64,000 bases of DNA from Bacteroidota bacterium (GTDB taxonomy: Bacteria > Bacteroidota > Ignavibacteria > OLB7), in NCBI GenBank assembly GCA_018266795.1, contig JAFDZV010000012.1, positions 62,001 through 126,000 on the forward strand. Direction: 5' to 3'. Positions 17,652-26,072 of the stretch are shown piece after piece (position 1 is the stretch's first letter; each line of letters starts with the position of its first letter). The notes beneath the pieces were generated by a model. It ran no database searches and was not told where the DNA came from. It saw only the letters and a program-made list of their open reading frames with translations. The position numbers were made by a program, and so were the translations under genes.

Positions 17652-18983
17652 TCATCTCCCGCCCGCATCGGAATGCGGGGCGGCAACACTCGCCGCGAGC
17701 GTGCGCGAGGCGGCGGCCACGGCATTCGATGTCAGATAATCGAAACGCCCCTGGCGCCCCGCGAGTACCAGCCCCGCATCCTGCAGTTGCCGCTTTGCGC
17801 TGGCCATGGCCTCCGTCTCGCCGCGACCGTAGAACGGATAGGCGTCCGGCGTGAGCAGACCGCCTTCGTATCGCAGGCGTCCGCGCATCGCGGGCGTGGA
17901 GGCGATATGCTCCTCGAACAATCGTCGCTGGCTCTCTATCAAATCCTCTCTGCGGCCGCGCACCGTACACTCCACAACGAAGTAGTCATCTCCCTCGCAA
18001 CGCCCGTAGTAGCTGGAGAAGAGGGTGATGCGCTTCCAGCGGCCGGCATCGGTGAAGTTGTAGAGGAACGAGGCGTCGAAGCCGGCGTCCCCATCCAGGC
18101 GATAGAAGAGCGAGACCAGACTCATCGTGTTGAAGTGCGCCGCCAGATCCACGTTCATGTACCGGGCAGCGGCCGGTATCGGGATCGTGGAGATCACCTG
18201 GTCGTACAGGCGGCTCCCGCTGTCGGTCTCCACGATGAAGCCTTCACCGAGACGCGCAATGCGTTCGATCGTACAGTTCATCACGATGCGCGCGCCTGCG
18301 GCCTCCAGGGCCGGCCGAATGATCTGGTGATAGGCGTGCCCGAAGCCTTCCCTGGAACGAACGTAGCAGTGCCACGGAGCGGCCTGAGCATCGTGATTGC
18401 CGGCATCGCGCAGGATGCGGATCAGGTTGTTCCTCAGCCGGCATTCCCGCTCGAGCGGCGTCAATCGCTGGCGCGCGAACTCCAGATCCACGGAGGTATC
18501 GTCCGTGCAGTAGAAACGTTCGATGTAGGACTTCAGCCCGCTCCGTTCATAGATCGTGGTGCCGAGGTAGTACTTCACGTAGCGCACCAGCGTATCGCGT
18601 TTGAAATAGAGGAGCTTGCTCGCCAGAAGATCGGCGGCGGCCATCGCGCAATGTGCCAGACCGTTGTCGCGAAGGTATCCGCGAATCGTCATCGGATACC
18701 GGTCGAACGTGCCGTGGCGCGTGAGCGTCATGGAGCGGTGCGGCACCTGCACGAACGAGTCGTAGAGTTCGGGGAATGTCCTCAGGAGATCGTGTGCCGG
18801 ATCGAAGACGAACGCACCGATATCGTACACCGCGCCTCCAATCCGCACACTCTGCTGCAACCCTCCAAGCCGCGCACTCGCCTCCAGTATCTCCACGTCG
18901 GCGACTCCCGTTGCAGCCAGTTCCTTCGCCAGCACCACACCGGCAACACCGCCTCCCAGAATTGCAATCGCTGCCCGCGACAT
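17652..18983 (-). CDS. FAD-dependent oxidoreductase, UDP-galactopyranose mutase-like
   Basis: A 443-residue flavoprotein. AIAILGGGVAGVVLAKELA is the N-terminal dinucleotide-binding motif, continued by EILEASARLGGLQQSVRIGG (the GG doublet of the amine-oxidase/UGM superfamily) and YDIGAFVFDP. In the middle, GFGHAYHQIIRPALEAAGA and the second FAD contact VISTIPIPAAARYMN are visible; TSNAVAAASRTLA near the end sits where the isoalloxazine-binding segment lies. The order suits the UDP-galactopyranose mutase/protoporphyrinogen oxidase superfamily, and the neighbouring glycosyltransferases favour a sugar-modifying role, though the substrate cannot be proven. ATG at 18983 has AAAGGAG six bases upstream. 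Confidence 0.78.
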   Translation of the reverse strand: MSRAAIAILGGGVAGVVLAKELAATGVADVEILEASARLGGLQQSVRIGGAVYDIGAFVFDPAHDLLRTFPELYDSFVQVPHRSMTLTRHGTFDRYPMTIRGYLRDNGLAHCAMAAADLLASKLLYFKRDTLVRYVKYYLGTTIYERSGLKSYIERFYCTDDTSVDLEFARQRLTPLERECRLRNNLIRILRDAGNHDAQAAPWHCYVRSREGFGHAYHQIIRPALEAAGARIVMNCTIERIARLGEGFIVETDSGSRLYDQVISTIPIPAAARYMNVDLAAHFNTMSLVSLFYRLDGDAGFDASFLYNFTDAGRWKRITLFSSYYGRCEGDDYFVVECTVRGRREDLIESQRRLFEEHIASTPAMRGRLRYEGGLLTPDAYPFYGRGETEAMASAKRQLQDAGLVLAGRQGRFDYLTSNAVAAASRTLAASVAAPHSDAGGR

Positions 18984-19358
18984 ACATCTCCTTTCGTTGG
19001 GTGGGTCCTCAGGTACACTCACTCACACGCAATCGATGAGCGCCATACCGTCGCTCTCTATCGCTTCACGCAACCGCGTGATGCGGACTTCCCGGCGTGT
19101 CATGATCGCGTTCTCTCATTGCCATGCAGCCGGATAACACACGATGAATTGCAATTGTTAGTAGTGGATGAATTTCTCCCCTCCCATCGAGAGGCTGCCC
19201 CATCCGGATTGCAGGGAAGGTGCCATGCAGGCGTTTGTGCCCTCCCGATCGAGCGGCGTTGCCGGCGGTGTAGCAGCGCGCGGATGTCGCGCCTGCGTGG
19301 CTGCGAAGACATCAGCTTCGACTGCGTCAACGTATATCCATGCAATGACCTGCCTGTG
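18984..19358. other. Intergenic region before the repeat cluster
   Basis: About 375 bases upstream of the flavoprotein gene. I see no protein with recognisable features. The part nearest 18984 presumably contains the flavoprotein promoter and its Shine-Dalgarno AAAGGAG. The rest leads into the inverted repeats described next. Confidence 0.4.
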
Positions 19359-19525
19359 GTCATCGCCGAGGTCGGGATCTCGCGATGACGGACCGAATGC
19401 CCACCCATGCGTCGTTGCGAGCGAACGGAGTGAGCGCGGCAACCTGTTCCCCCCTCCGACAATGCTCCGTAGCGGCGTTGCGAACAGATCGCCACGGCTT
19501 CGCTGCGCGAAGCCTCGCGAAGACG
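19359..19525. repeat. Cluster of REP/MITE-like inverted repeats
   Basis: A small hairpin GTCATCGC...GCGATGAC (19359-19366 / 19382-19389) is followed by a larger imperfect inverted repeat. The left arm 19410-19449 starts CGTCGTTGCGAG and ends CTGTTC. The right arm 19482-19525 starts GAACAGATCGCC and ends with its complement CTCGCGAAGACGG. The right arm has its own hairpin GGCTTCGC/GCGAAGCC. The wording closely resembles the widespread family of short palindromic elements built on GTCATTGCGAGCGxxGCGAAGCAATC. It codes for nothing evident. Confidence 0.65.
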
Positions 19526-19678
19526 GATTGAATGTTCGCTCCCGGGCCGTTGCGAGCACAGATCACATGTGGATCATTGCCGCATTCGTCCCGCCGCCGT
19601 ACGGGCCGGAAACAGCGCGGGCTCCGAAGGCGATCGTTGCCCGGAGCCCGCAGGAAGCATGCAGCGAGACTGTTCCGC

Positions 19679-20119
19679 TCAGCTGTCGTAGAAACCGCCG
19701 GCGGTTGAATCGTCATCCAGATCGCGCTGCGTGGAGTCCGCGAAGGCACGGAGATCGTAATCGTCGTAGTAGGTATCGTAGTAGATGCCGTTGTAGAACG
19801 GATGATAGAAGGAGGTGGTGTACCATGCATGACGGTAGTAGTACGGCCAGCTATCGTCCTGCCATGCATTCTCGTCGTAGTCCGTCCCCTTCGCGCCCTT
19901 CGCCGCCGCTTTCGGAGCTCCCGCGCCGGCGCGCGATCCCGCGGCGGCGGCATCCTGCTGTTCCTGCCTGGCATAGCATTCAACGCACATGACCTGCGTG
20001 CCACGGATCCTTGTATGCTCCCGGCAGATCGGACGCGAACAGACGGTACAGGTATCGGTTGCATCGTTGCCGCAATCGCGCAACGCAACGATTCCACGCT
20101 TGACTGCACACTTGCTCAT
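19679..20119 (-). CDS. Cysteine-rich (B-box-like) protein with Tyr/Asp-rich tail
   Basis: A 146-residue protein with no signal peptide. The N-terminal 50 residues have paired Cys/His: CAVKRGIVALRDCG, CTVCSRPICREH and VMCVECYARQ, an arrangement like a B-box or treble-clef zinc-binding knuckle. A short Ala/Lys linker leads to a C-terminal half rich in Tyr, Asp and Trp (DDSWPYYYRHAWYTT, YYDTYYDDYDL). Its function is unknown; a zinc-bound protein- or RNA-interaction module is possible. The start ATG overlaps the stop of the upstream membrane-protein gene by ATGA, so it is the last gene of a minus-strand operon. Confidence 0.7.
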   Translation of the reverse strand: MSKCAVKRGIVALRDCGNDATDTCTVCSRPICREHTRIRGTQVMCVECYARQEQQDAAAAGSRAGAGAPKAAAKGAKGTDYDENAWQDDSWPYYYRHAWYTTSFYHPFYNGIYYDTYYDDYDLRAFADSTQRDLDDDSTAGGFYDS

Positions 20120-20982
20120 GGCTTCCTCCCCTCCTCGCCGGCAAGCGAGGCGCGCCGGTATGCTCCGGCAAGAGTGTCGATGAAATACCGCACGTCGAAA
20201 CGCGGGTGGAGCGTGCTGCCATCCTCCACAACGCGGCGCAGCTTCACCACCGTCCGCTTGTCGCCGCTCTTCGTGGACACCTTAAGCGAATCGATCGCAT
20301 CGCCGCCGCCGTGCCACACATATTCGTCCTGCCGCAGCCCTACGCGCATGTCGATAACCCGGCGCACGCGATTCTTCTTCTTCATCTTGATCTTGCCCGA
20401 GGAGCTTCGCTTGGTAACCTCGCGGATGCGGATGAGATCGGTGATCTCCCATGCAACGGAGCTTCCGTCGGCAAGTGCTCCCTCGCCGGAGAACCAGGCG
20501 TTGCTGTAGCGTAACTCCTTCAGGCTGATATATCGTCTCGGCGGAAGACTTTCCTCAGCGAGCATGTTCTCCTTTCTCGTGCCGTCACGCAAATCGAACG
20601 TGAGCCTGAGCATTGCGCCTGCATCCATATCCTCCCGCAGCAATGCAAGAAGCGGCAGCAGTGATTCGCGAAGGCTGTTCGGCACGTCCACCTTCTTCAG
20701 ATTGGCATAGCGAATGGCGAAGATGATGGCGATCACGATCGGCACGATCGCGGCCTTCCAGAAGACGGCGAGACAGATGATGCTCAGGATGATCGACGTG
20801 CCGCAGCCCCAGCCGGCACGCGAACGATCGCGATCGCCAACGCGGTCGAATGCGGCAATCTCGCCGAGCATCGTAATCCATTCGGACGGCGTATGCCGCG
20901 CGTCGGCGCGCTTCGATGTCACGATCGCCTTCTGCTCGTCGCTCAGTTGACTGTACTTCTTGGCGGGTGCGGGATTGCTCAT
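20116..20982 (-). CDS. Membrane protein of unknown function
   Basis: A 288-residue protein. Residues about 60-95 form one long or two short membrane segments (GCGTSIILSIICLAVFW, AAIVPIVIAIIFAIRYANL). The long C-terminal part is soluble, basic and beta-rich (LRLTFDLRDGTRKENM, KIKMKKKNRVRRVIDMRVGL). The N-terminus (YSQLSDEQKAIVTSKRADARH) is helical and hydrophilic. No family is recognised. ATG at 20982 has GAGGAG eight bases upstream, and its first bases overlap the end of the GT4 gene by ATGA. A longer frame to 21441 merely runs antisense-like through the GT4 gene and is rejected. Confidence 0.7.
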   Translation of the reverse strand: MSNPAPAKKYSQLSDEQKAIVTSKRADARHTPSEWITMLGEIAAFDRVGDRDRSRAGWGCGTSIILSIICLAVFWKAAIVPIVIAIIFAIRYANLKKVDVPNSLRESLLPLLALLREDMDAGAMLRLTFDLRDGTRKENMLAEESLPPRRYISLKELRYSNAWFSGEGALADGSSVAWEITDLIRIREVTKRSSSGKIKMKKKNRVRRVIDMRVGLRQDEYVWHGGGDAIDSLKVSTKSGDKRTVVKLRRVVEDGSTLHPRFDVRYFIDTLAGAYRRASLAGEEGRKP

Positions 20983-22229
20983 CGATCTGCTCCTCGATGA
21001 TCGGCGGGATTGTTCGCTTCGGAGGCGAAGATAGAACCTTCCGGGTTTTCCGCAGCAGGCTGGTTTCGCAACCCGCCGTAAAGTTCGTTCAGCGCCCGGC
21101 GAGCGCGCTGCCATGTAAACGATCCGGCGATCCGCTCGCGCCCGTTCTCCCCCATGGCCCGCGCGCGATCCGGATATTCCAGCAGCACACGGATGGCGCG
21201 CGCCAGCTCGGCCGGACGATCGGGCCGTACCAGACGCCCATGCACTCCGTCCTCCACGATCTCGCGCACCGCGGGCAGATCCGATGCAACAACGGGAACG
21301 CCGAACGCCATGGACTCCAGGATCTTCAACGGAGCGCAGCCCTGTTCGATGTTGCGTGAGCACTCCATCAGCGGGGCAACGCTCATCGCCGCGTGCGCAA
21401 TCCATCCGGCCAGCTCGTTTTTGTTGAGCGCATACTGCCACAGAACACGCTCCCCCACTCCCAGCCGCGAGGCCAGCCTGCGGTAGAGCTTTGCGTTGCG
21501 ATGATGCGTGGATGCGCAGATAACCAGCATGAGCGAGGGATCATCCGCAAGACGCGCGAACGCGTCGAGAAGAACATCGATCCCCTGCCACCGCTGCAAC
21601 GCACCGAAGTAGAGGATGTAGCGCTCCGGCGCCTCGCCCGGTCGCGATGGCGCCGCCGATGGGATGTCCGCGCCGTTCGGAATCACCGTCACCTTTGCGC
21701 GATCGGCGCCCAGCAGGATGATGTTCTCCGCGATCGTCTGCGATGGCGTGATGATGGCGTCAGCACCCTCCCAGCAGAAACGCTCGGCCTGCCGGATCTT
21801 GGCGAGCGTCGCCGGCGGCAGATCGGGCCATGTGAACGGAAGCTCGATGGAGGGAAGACCGTTCACCTCGTACACCGTTCGATAGGTGCGCCGGGTGCGT
21901 GCAACGATGGGAAGGCCGCCCCATGGATCGCGGAAGTGGCACAGCTCCAGCGCCCGCCCCTCGCGTGCAAGCAGGTCCGCAAGCATCGCACCGTAGCGAA
22001 CCGAACGCTCCAGATAGTTCGGCACCGTCTCCTCGAACCGAAGTATCTCCACCTTCCCCTCGCGCTGATAGCATGGAAGGTCCTCGCCACCCAGCACGTA
22101 GAGAAGGCCGCCGTCGAATCGCTCGAACAGCGTTGTCGCCATGTGCGCGATGTGCGTCGCCGCCCCCTTGGGTGATGGGAAGCGATCGAACGCAGCATAC
22201 AGCGCGCGCGGTGCCAGCTCGAGCGGCAT
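20979..22229 (-). CDS. GT4 family glycosyltransferase
   Basis: A 416-residue GT-B glycosyltransferase. The acceptor domain opens with YAAFDRFPSPKGAATHIAHM, a variant of the glycine-rich donor loop, and ADAIITPSQTIAENI marks the domain junction. The donor domain has VTVIPNGADIP, RYILYFGALQRWQGIDVLLDAF and the family's acidic segment ECSRNIEQGCAPLKILESMA with GVPVVASD after it. These cover the E-x7-E type motif. It has no membrane segments. ATG at 22229 comes directly after the TAG stop of the thioredoxin-like gene, and its own stop overlaps the next gene. Substrates are unknown; it may belong with the glycan genes at 13-19 kb. Confidence 0.88.
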   Translation of the reverse strand: MPLELAPRALYAAFDRFPSPKGAATHIAHMATTLFERFDGGLLYVLGGEDLPCYQREGKVEILRFEETVPNYLERSVRYGAMLADLLAREGRALELCHFRDPWGGLPIVARTRRTYRTVYEVNGLPSIELPFTWPDLPPATLAKIRQAERFCWEGADAIITPSQTIAENIILLGADRAKVTVIPNGADIPSAAPSRPGEAPERYILYFGALQRWQGIDVLLDAFARLADDPSLMLVICASTHHRNAKLYRRLASRLGVGERVLWQYALNKNELAGWIAHAAMSVAPLMECSRNIEQGCAPLKILESMAFGVPVVASDLPAVREIVEDGVHGRLVRPDRPAELARAIRVLLEYPDRARAMGENGRERIAGSFTWQRARRALNELYGGLRNQPAAENPEGSIFASEANNPADHRGADR

Positions 22230-22787
22230 CTACTTCTTCCACTTGATGTTGCATCCGATGCTGGGCCGCTGATCCGGATTCACCGGCATCCCGGCGATTG
22301 CCGCATCGAGCGCATCCCGCACATCCGAGCCGGTTACCGGCAGGCCGTTGCCCGGCCGCGATGCGTCCAGCTGGCCCCGGTAGATCAGGTGAAGCGATGC
22401 ATCGAACACGTAGATATCCGGCGTGCATGCCGCCTGATAGGCGCGCGCAACATCCTGCCGTTCGTCGAAGAGATACGGAAATGGATAGCCATGCCCGATC
22501 GCCTCCTCCCGCATCTTCTCCGGCCCATCGTCAGGATACGCAACGGCGTCGTTGGAACTGACGGCGATGAAGGAGATGCCGCGCGGCGCGTAGTCGCGTG
22601 CCAGAGCAATCAGCCCTTCGCGCACGTGAACAACGTACGGGCAGTGATTGCAGATGAACATCACCACCGTAGCCACATCGGACTTCAATTCTCCCAGCGA
22701 CATCGAACGGCCGGAGACTGTATCGACAAGGGTGAACTCCGGCGCGGACGTGCCGAGCGGAATCATGATGGAGGGTGTTGCTGCCAT
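22230..22787 (-). CDS. Thioredoxin-like/peroxiredoxin-like redox protein
   Basis: A 185-residue thioredoxin-fold protein of the well-populated AhpC/TSA-like family that carries the motif MFICNHCPY. The active-site pair C46-x-x-C49 sits at the start of helix 1, followed by FIAVSSNDAVAYPDDGPEKM, FPYLFDERQDVARAYQAACT (a further cysteine), RGQLDASRPGN and the conserved tail SIGCNIKWK. There is no signal peptide, so it is probably cytoplasmic. The family is thought to reduce or sense disulfides; its exact partner is unknown. ATG at 22787 has CGGAG seven bases upstream and the stop abuts the GT4 start. It sits 40 bases after the BNR cargo gene. Confidence 0.88.
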   Translation of the reverse strand: MAATPSIMIPLGTSAPEFTLVDTVSGRSMSLGELKSDVATVVMFICNHCPYVVHVREGLIALARDYAPRGISFIAVSSNDAVAYPDDGPEKMREEAIGHGYPFPYLFDERQDVARAYQAACTPDIYVFDASLHLIYRGQLDASRPGNGLPVTGSDVRDALDAAIAGMPVNPDQRPSIGCNIKWKK

Positions 22788-22827
22788 TACGGTCTCCGGA
22801 TCTGTTGTGTGTACTCGATGTCGGGAA

Positions 22828-25290
22828 TCAATGCACCAGCGGGAACGAGCAGGCTGCCTGCACGTGCGCTCCGCGCGCAACCACGAAGTAGACGCCCGCC
22901 GCAAGGTTGAGCGTTGCCTCCGTGCCGATCATGAACTGATGCTCGCCGGCGGGGAGCGGCCCGTCGTGCAGCGACGCCACGGCGCGCCCCAACCCGTCGT
23001 ACATCATCACGGCAACGTTCCCGTCCTGCGCAGTCCGCAACAGAACCCGCTCGCCGCCGGCATCGGACACAACACGAAGCTCTCCGTTCCGAAGGACGGG
23101 ATCGGCGCTCACGCCGGAGAAGGGCGCCGCCGGCGGCACGAATCCGCGCGCACGAACCGCGCCGCGGCCGTACGTTCCAAGCAGCAGCGTACGCGAGGCC
23201 TCGTGGAATGCAAGGTCCCACACCTCCACGTTCGGAAGCCCGGGCATCGGATACCAGTGGCCGCCGCCATCTCGCGTGTAGAACAGCCCGACGGTGGTTC
23301 CGGCATACAGCGTGCCCGCGCTGTCCGGGTCCATCATGATCCTGTTCACACCCGCATGCGGCAGCCCGTTGGAGACATTGTGCCAGCTTGCGCCGTGGTC
23401 CGACGTGGTCACCACGCCGCGGCCGCCGTATCCCCCGTCGCCGCAGACGTATGCGACGTCCGGATCGGACGGTGATACCGCAATACCACGCACACGGCCA
23501 AGCTGCGTATCGAAGGGGGTAATATCGCCAACGTCACCGCCGGGGCCGGTATCCTCCACGCGATACACCTTGCCGGACTGCGTGCCGGCGTAGACGCGGG
23601 TACCGTTCGACGGCGCAACGAACGTGATGTAATCGCCGCGATCGGGATCGCCATACTCCGCATCGTTCACCCGCGACCAGTGTTCGGCCGTGTCGGCGCT
23701 CTTGTAGAGATGGTTGGTTCCCATGTAGAGCGTGCGCCCGTCGGCGGGCGAGATGGCCACCGCCTGCCCGTACCAGTCGCATCGGTCCGGCGAGACGATC
23801 CCGGTATAGAATCCGTTGTCCGTCGAGTCCGTCGGCAGCCCTCCCATTTTCTTGGCGGACCACCACGTGAACCCGTTGTCGGCACGATGCAGATTCTGAT
23901 AGATGTACTCGTGATAGAAATTGCCCGGCTGCCTGCGGTCGTAAATGGTGCAGAAGCCGTCGCCACCAACCACCAGCCACGAGTACTCGTCGCCGGAGTA
24001 CTTGTCGTAGCCGTTGTCCTGGCAGCCGACGATCACCGTGTCGGCATTACGCGGATGCAGCGCACAGTTGTAGATCTGAAGCGTGGCCAGATCGTGATTG
24101 CGATTAACCCAGACGGGTCTCGCATTGCGATATGTCGACGATGCGAAGATGCCGCCGTCGTTCCCCCAGATCAGCGTGCCCGGGATACTTCCGGGGAAGA
24201 GCACGGCGTGCTGGTCCACATGCAGATCCTTGTTGACGGTATCGCCGCCGGTCCATGTGGCTCCGCCATCCATCGTGCGGAAGATGCCGGTACTGCCGGT
24301 GAAGACGATGTCCGGATTGCCGGGATCCACCACGAGAAAATCGAACCCGCGATTGTAGCCGTCGCGATACGGCTGGGCGGCGAGCGCATTCCATGTGCGG
24401 CCGCTGTCGAGCGTCTTGAAGATCGCGGACTCCGAAGGGAACGATGCATAGCCCACACTGGGCCTGGATGCACAGAGACGTACGCGAACGTTCGATGAGC
24501 CGCTGGGCCGCTTCAACGTCTGGCTCCAGGTTGTGCCGCCGTTGGTCGAGCGATAGATCATCGCATTGCCGTTGGCATCCGTGGCAGCAATCAGTATCGT
24601 CCCGGCATGCGTGGAATCGAACTCGATGGAGGAGATGCGAACATCCGAGCGAACGTTGGTCCAGTTGAGACCGTTGTCCGTGGACTTGAAGAGGCCGCCG
24701 CCCGAACAGGCGTACACGACTCCCGGCATGGTTGGATGAAACTGGAGTTCGTTCGGGTAGCCGAGGTTGGCAGGCGTAATCACCCCCCATGTAGCGCCGC
24801 CGTCGGCCGTACGGTACACCAGCCCCTCGTGCGTGATGCCGATCACGATCCGCTTGTCGAACGGCGACATCCCCAGCACTCCCATCCGGAGCGACGGAAG
24901 CGTGTCGGTAAGCGGCGTCCAGCTATCCCCGCCGTTCACCGACTTCCAGATGCCGCCTCCGTCGGCAGCGCAGTACCAAAGCTGCGGATCGTCCGCGGCC
25001 ACGGCAATCCCCATGATCCGTCCGGACTGATTCTTCGGCCCGAGAAACTCCCATGCCGACCCCGCGGGCGCTTCCGGCGAATGCTTCGCGCGCACCACGC
25101 TCATCGCCTGCCACTCGGCACGAATGCCGGCGGCGTCGATGCCGTGCTCCCGAAGCTGCTCCAGATACTCGCGCCGGACGCGCTCGCCGGTCTCACGCTC
25201 GCGTTCATCGAACGGCGCCTCCCGCTCCTGCGCAAACGCAGCAAGCGATGGTACAAGAGCAAGTGCAAGGAGAATCAAGAGCCGTTTCAT
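22828..25290 (-). CDS. Secreted BNR/VPS10-type beta-propeller with T9SS tail
   Basis: An 820-residue exported protein. A signal peptide (LLILLALALVPSLAAFAQ) starts at ATG 25290. The body is built from sialidase-like BNR repeats of the S-x-D-x-G-x-T-W form: GGIWKSVNGGDSWTPL, YRTADGGATWGV, KSTDNGLNWTN, STNGGTTWSQTL, RTMDGGATWTG and others, as in VPS10/photosystem-assembly-like propellers. The last 85 residues (about 735-820: LRTAQDGNVAVMMYDGLGRA, LAAGVYFVVARG) resemble a T9SS type A sorting domain, so secretion through T9SS is likely. It probably binds or cleaves extracellular polymers, but no catalytic residues can be named. It lies 61 bases downstream of YjbQ. Confidence 0.85.
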   Translation of the reverse strand: MKRLLILLALALVPSLAAFAQEREAPFDERERETGERVRREYLEQLREHGIDAAGIRAEWQAMSVVRAKHSPEAPAGSAWEFLGPKNQSGRIMGIAVAADDPQLWYCAADGGGIWKSVNGGDSWTPLTDTLPSLRMGVLGMSPFDKRIVIGITHEGLVYRTADGGATWGVITPANLGYPNELQFHPTMPGVVYACSGGGLFKSTDNGLNWTNVRSDVRISSIEFDSTHAGTILIAATDANGNAMIYRSTNGGTTWSQTLKRPSGSSNVRVRLCASRPSVGYASFPSESAIFKTLDSGRTWNALAAQPYRDGYNRGFDFLVVDPGNPDIVFTGSTGIFRTMDGGATWTGGDTVNKDLHVDQHAVLFPGSIPGTLIWGNDGGIFASSTYRNARPVWVNRNHDLATLQIYNCALHPRNADTVIVGCQDNGYDKYSGDEYSWLVVGGDGFCTIYDRRQPGNFYHEYIYQNLHRADNGFTWWSAKKMGGLPTDSTDNGFYTGIVSPDRCDWYGQAVAISPADGRTLYMGTNHLYKSADTAEHWSRVNDAEYGDPDRGDYITFVAPSNGTRVYAGTQSGKVYRVEDTGPGGDVGDITPFDTQLGRVRGIAVSPSDPDVAYVCGDGGYGGRGVVTTSDHGASWHNVSNGLPHAGVNRIMMDPDSAGTLYAGTTVGLFYTRDGGGHWYPMPGLPNVEVWDLAFHEASRTLLLGTYGRGAVRARGFVPPAAPFSGVSADPVLRNGELRVVSDAGGERVLLRTAQDGNVAVMMYDGLGRAVASLHDGPLPAGEHQFMIGTEATLNLAAGVYFVVARGAHVQAACSFPLVH

Positions 25291-25351
25291 AACACGTCCC
25301 CGGAATGATTGGCGGCCCGAACGGGCCGATGAATGACGGCGATGCAGACCT

Positions 25352-25771
25352 CTATTCACCGATGATCTTCACCAGGATGCGCTTGTCGCGCCGCCCATCG
25401 AACTCGCCGTAGAAGACTTCCTCCCACGTGCCGAGATCGAGATCGCCGTTGGTGATCGCAAGCGTGGTCTCACGCCCCATCAGCGTTCGCTTCAGATGCG
25501 CATCCGCATTGTCCTCTCCCGTCAGATTGTGCCGATACTGCGATATCGGTTCGTGCGGTGCAAGGCGCTCCGTCCATTGTTCGAAGTCGTGCCACAGCCC
25601 GGATTCGTTGTCGTTGACAAAGACGCTCGCGGTGATATGCATCGGGTTCACCAGGCAGAGCCCTTCGTTCACGCCGGACTTCCTGACGGCCTCGCGCACA
25701 CGGTCCGTAATGCGCACAAACTCGATCGTGCGTTTGGTGTGCACCCGGATCTCTTCGCGGTATGATTTCAT
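25352..25771 (-). CDS. YjbQ family protein (UPF0047)
   Basis: A 139-residue cytoplasmic protein of the YjbQ/UPF0047 family; the E. coli member has weak secondary thiamine-phosphate synthase activity, and the true role is debated. The conserved core is visible: [20 protein letters not shown], the histidine-bearing segment [15 protein letters not shown], and the tail [16 protein letters not shown] followed by [12 protein letters not shown]. Length and motif order are those of the whole family. It starts the minus-strand operon that continues with the BNR cargo and the thioredoxin-like gene. Confidence 0.9.
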   Translation of the reverse strand: MKSYREEIRVHTKRTIEFVRITDRVREAVRKSGVNEGLCLVNPMHITASVFVNDNESGLWHDFEQWTERLAPHEPISQYRHNLTGEDNADAHLKRTLMGRETTLAITNGDLDLGTWEEVFYGEFDGRRDKRILVKIIGE

Positions 25772-25875
25772 CCGGCAAATCTAGCGAATCGGCCGCAGAG
25801 AGCATCGCTCCGCGCACAGCCCGCCCGGCATTCCGCGCCGGCACATGCAATGCGTTTTCCAGGCGGTCCCGGCTC

Positions 25876-25905
25876 TTGCATTACGGAATTTTATTTCCGT
25901 AAATT
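25876..25905 (+). promoter_or_regulatory. Promoter with an inverted-repeat operator in its spacer
   Basis: TTGCAT (25876-25881) and TAAATT (25900-25905) form a sigma-70-like -35/-10 pair with an 18-base spacer. The perfect inverted repeat TTACGGAA-TTTTAT-TTCCGTAA (25881-25902) occupies that spacer and touches both boxes, an ideal place for a repressor or a MerR-type activator. The arrangement would drive the lipoprotein gene at 26073, with a leader of about 160 bases. The assignment of the boxes is tentative; the inverted repeat is certain. Confidence 0.45.
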
Positions 25906-26072
25906 GCGGCCGCTCCTTCCACCAATCCCCAACTGCAATCAGTTCGATTTGTTGCTGCGCAACACCGATCGTCGTTTAGCAATTCATTGTGGATGCTGAA
26001 TAGCGAGTGGCCATACCTGTTCAATGATCCAGCGGAGATCGGGAATTCCAATTGATCAGAGGAGGATTTCCA

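Noticed and set aside
17508-19388. 626-codon plus-strand open frame over the flavoprotein gene
   Set aside because: Antisense to a gene with clear FAD motifs and a good ribosome-binding site; the residues have no family character.
18984-19678. A protein gene in the 695-base gap beside the flavoprotein
   Set aside because: The open frames cross inverted repeats and encode low-complexity residues without a start signal; the region is better explained by palindromic repeats.
20983-21441. N-terminal extension of the membrane protein at 20116 up to 21441
   Set aside because: It lies inside the GT4 gene in another frame. ATG 20982 has GAGGAG upstream and overlaps the GT4 stop, as in the rest of the operon.
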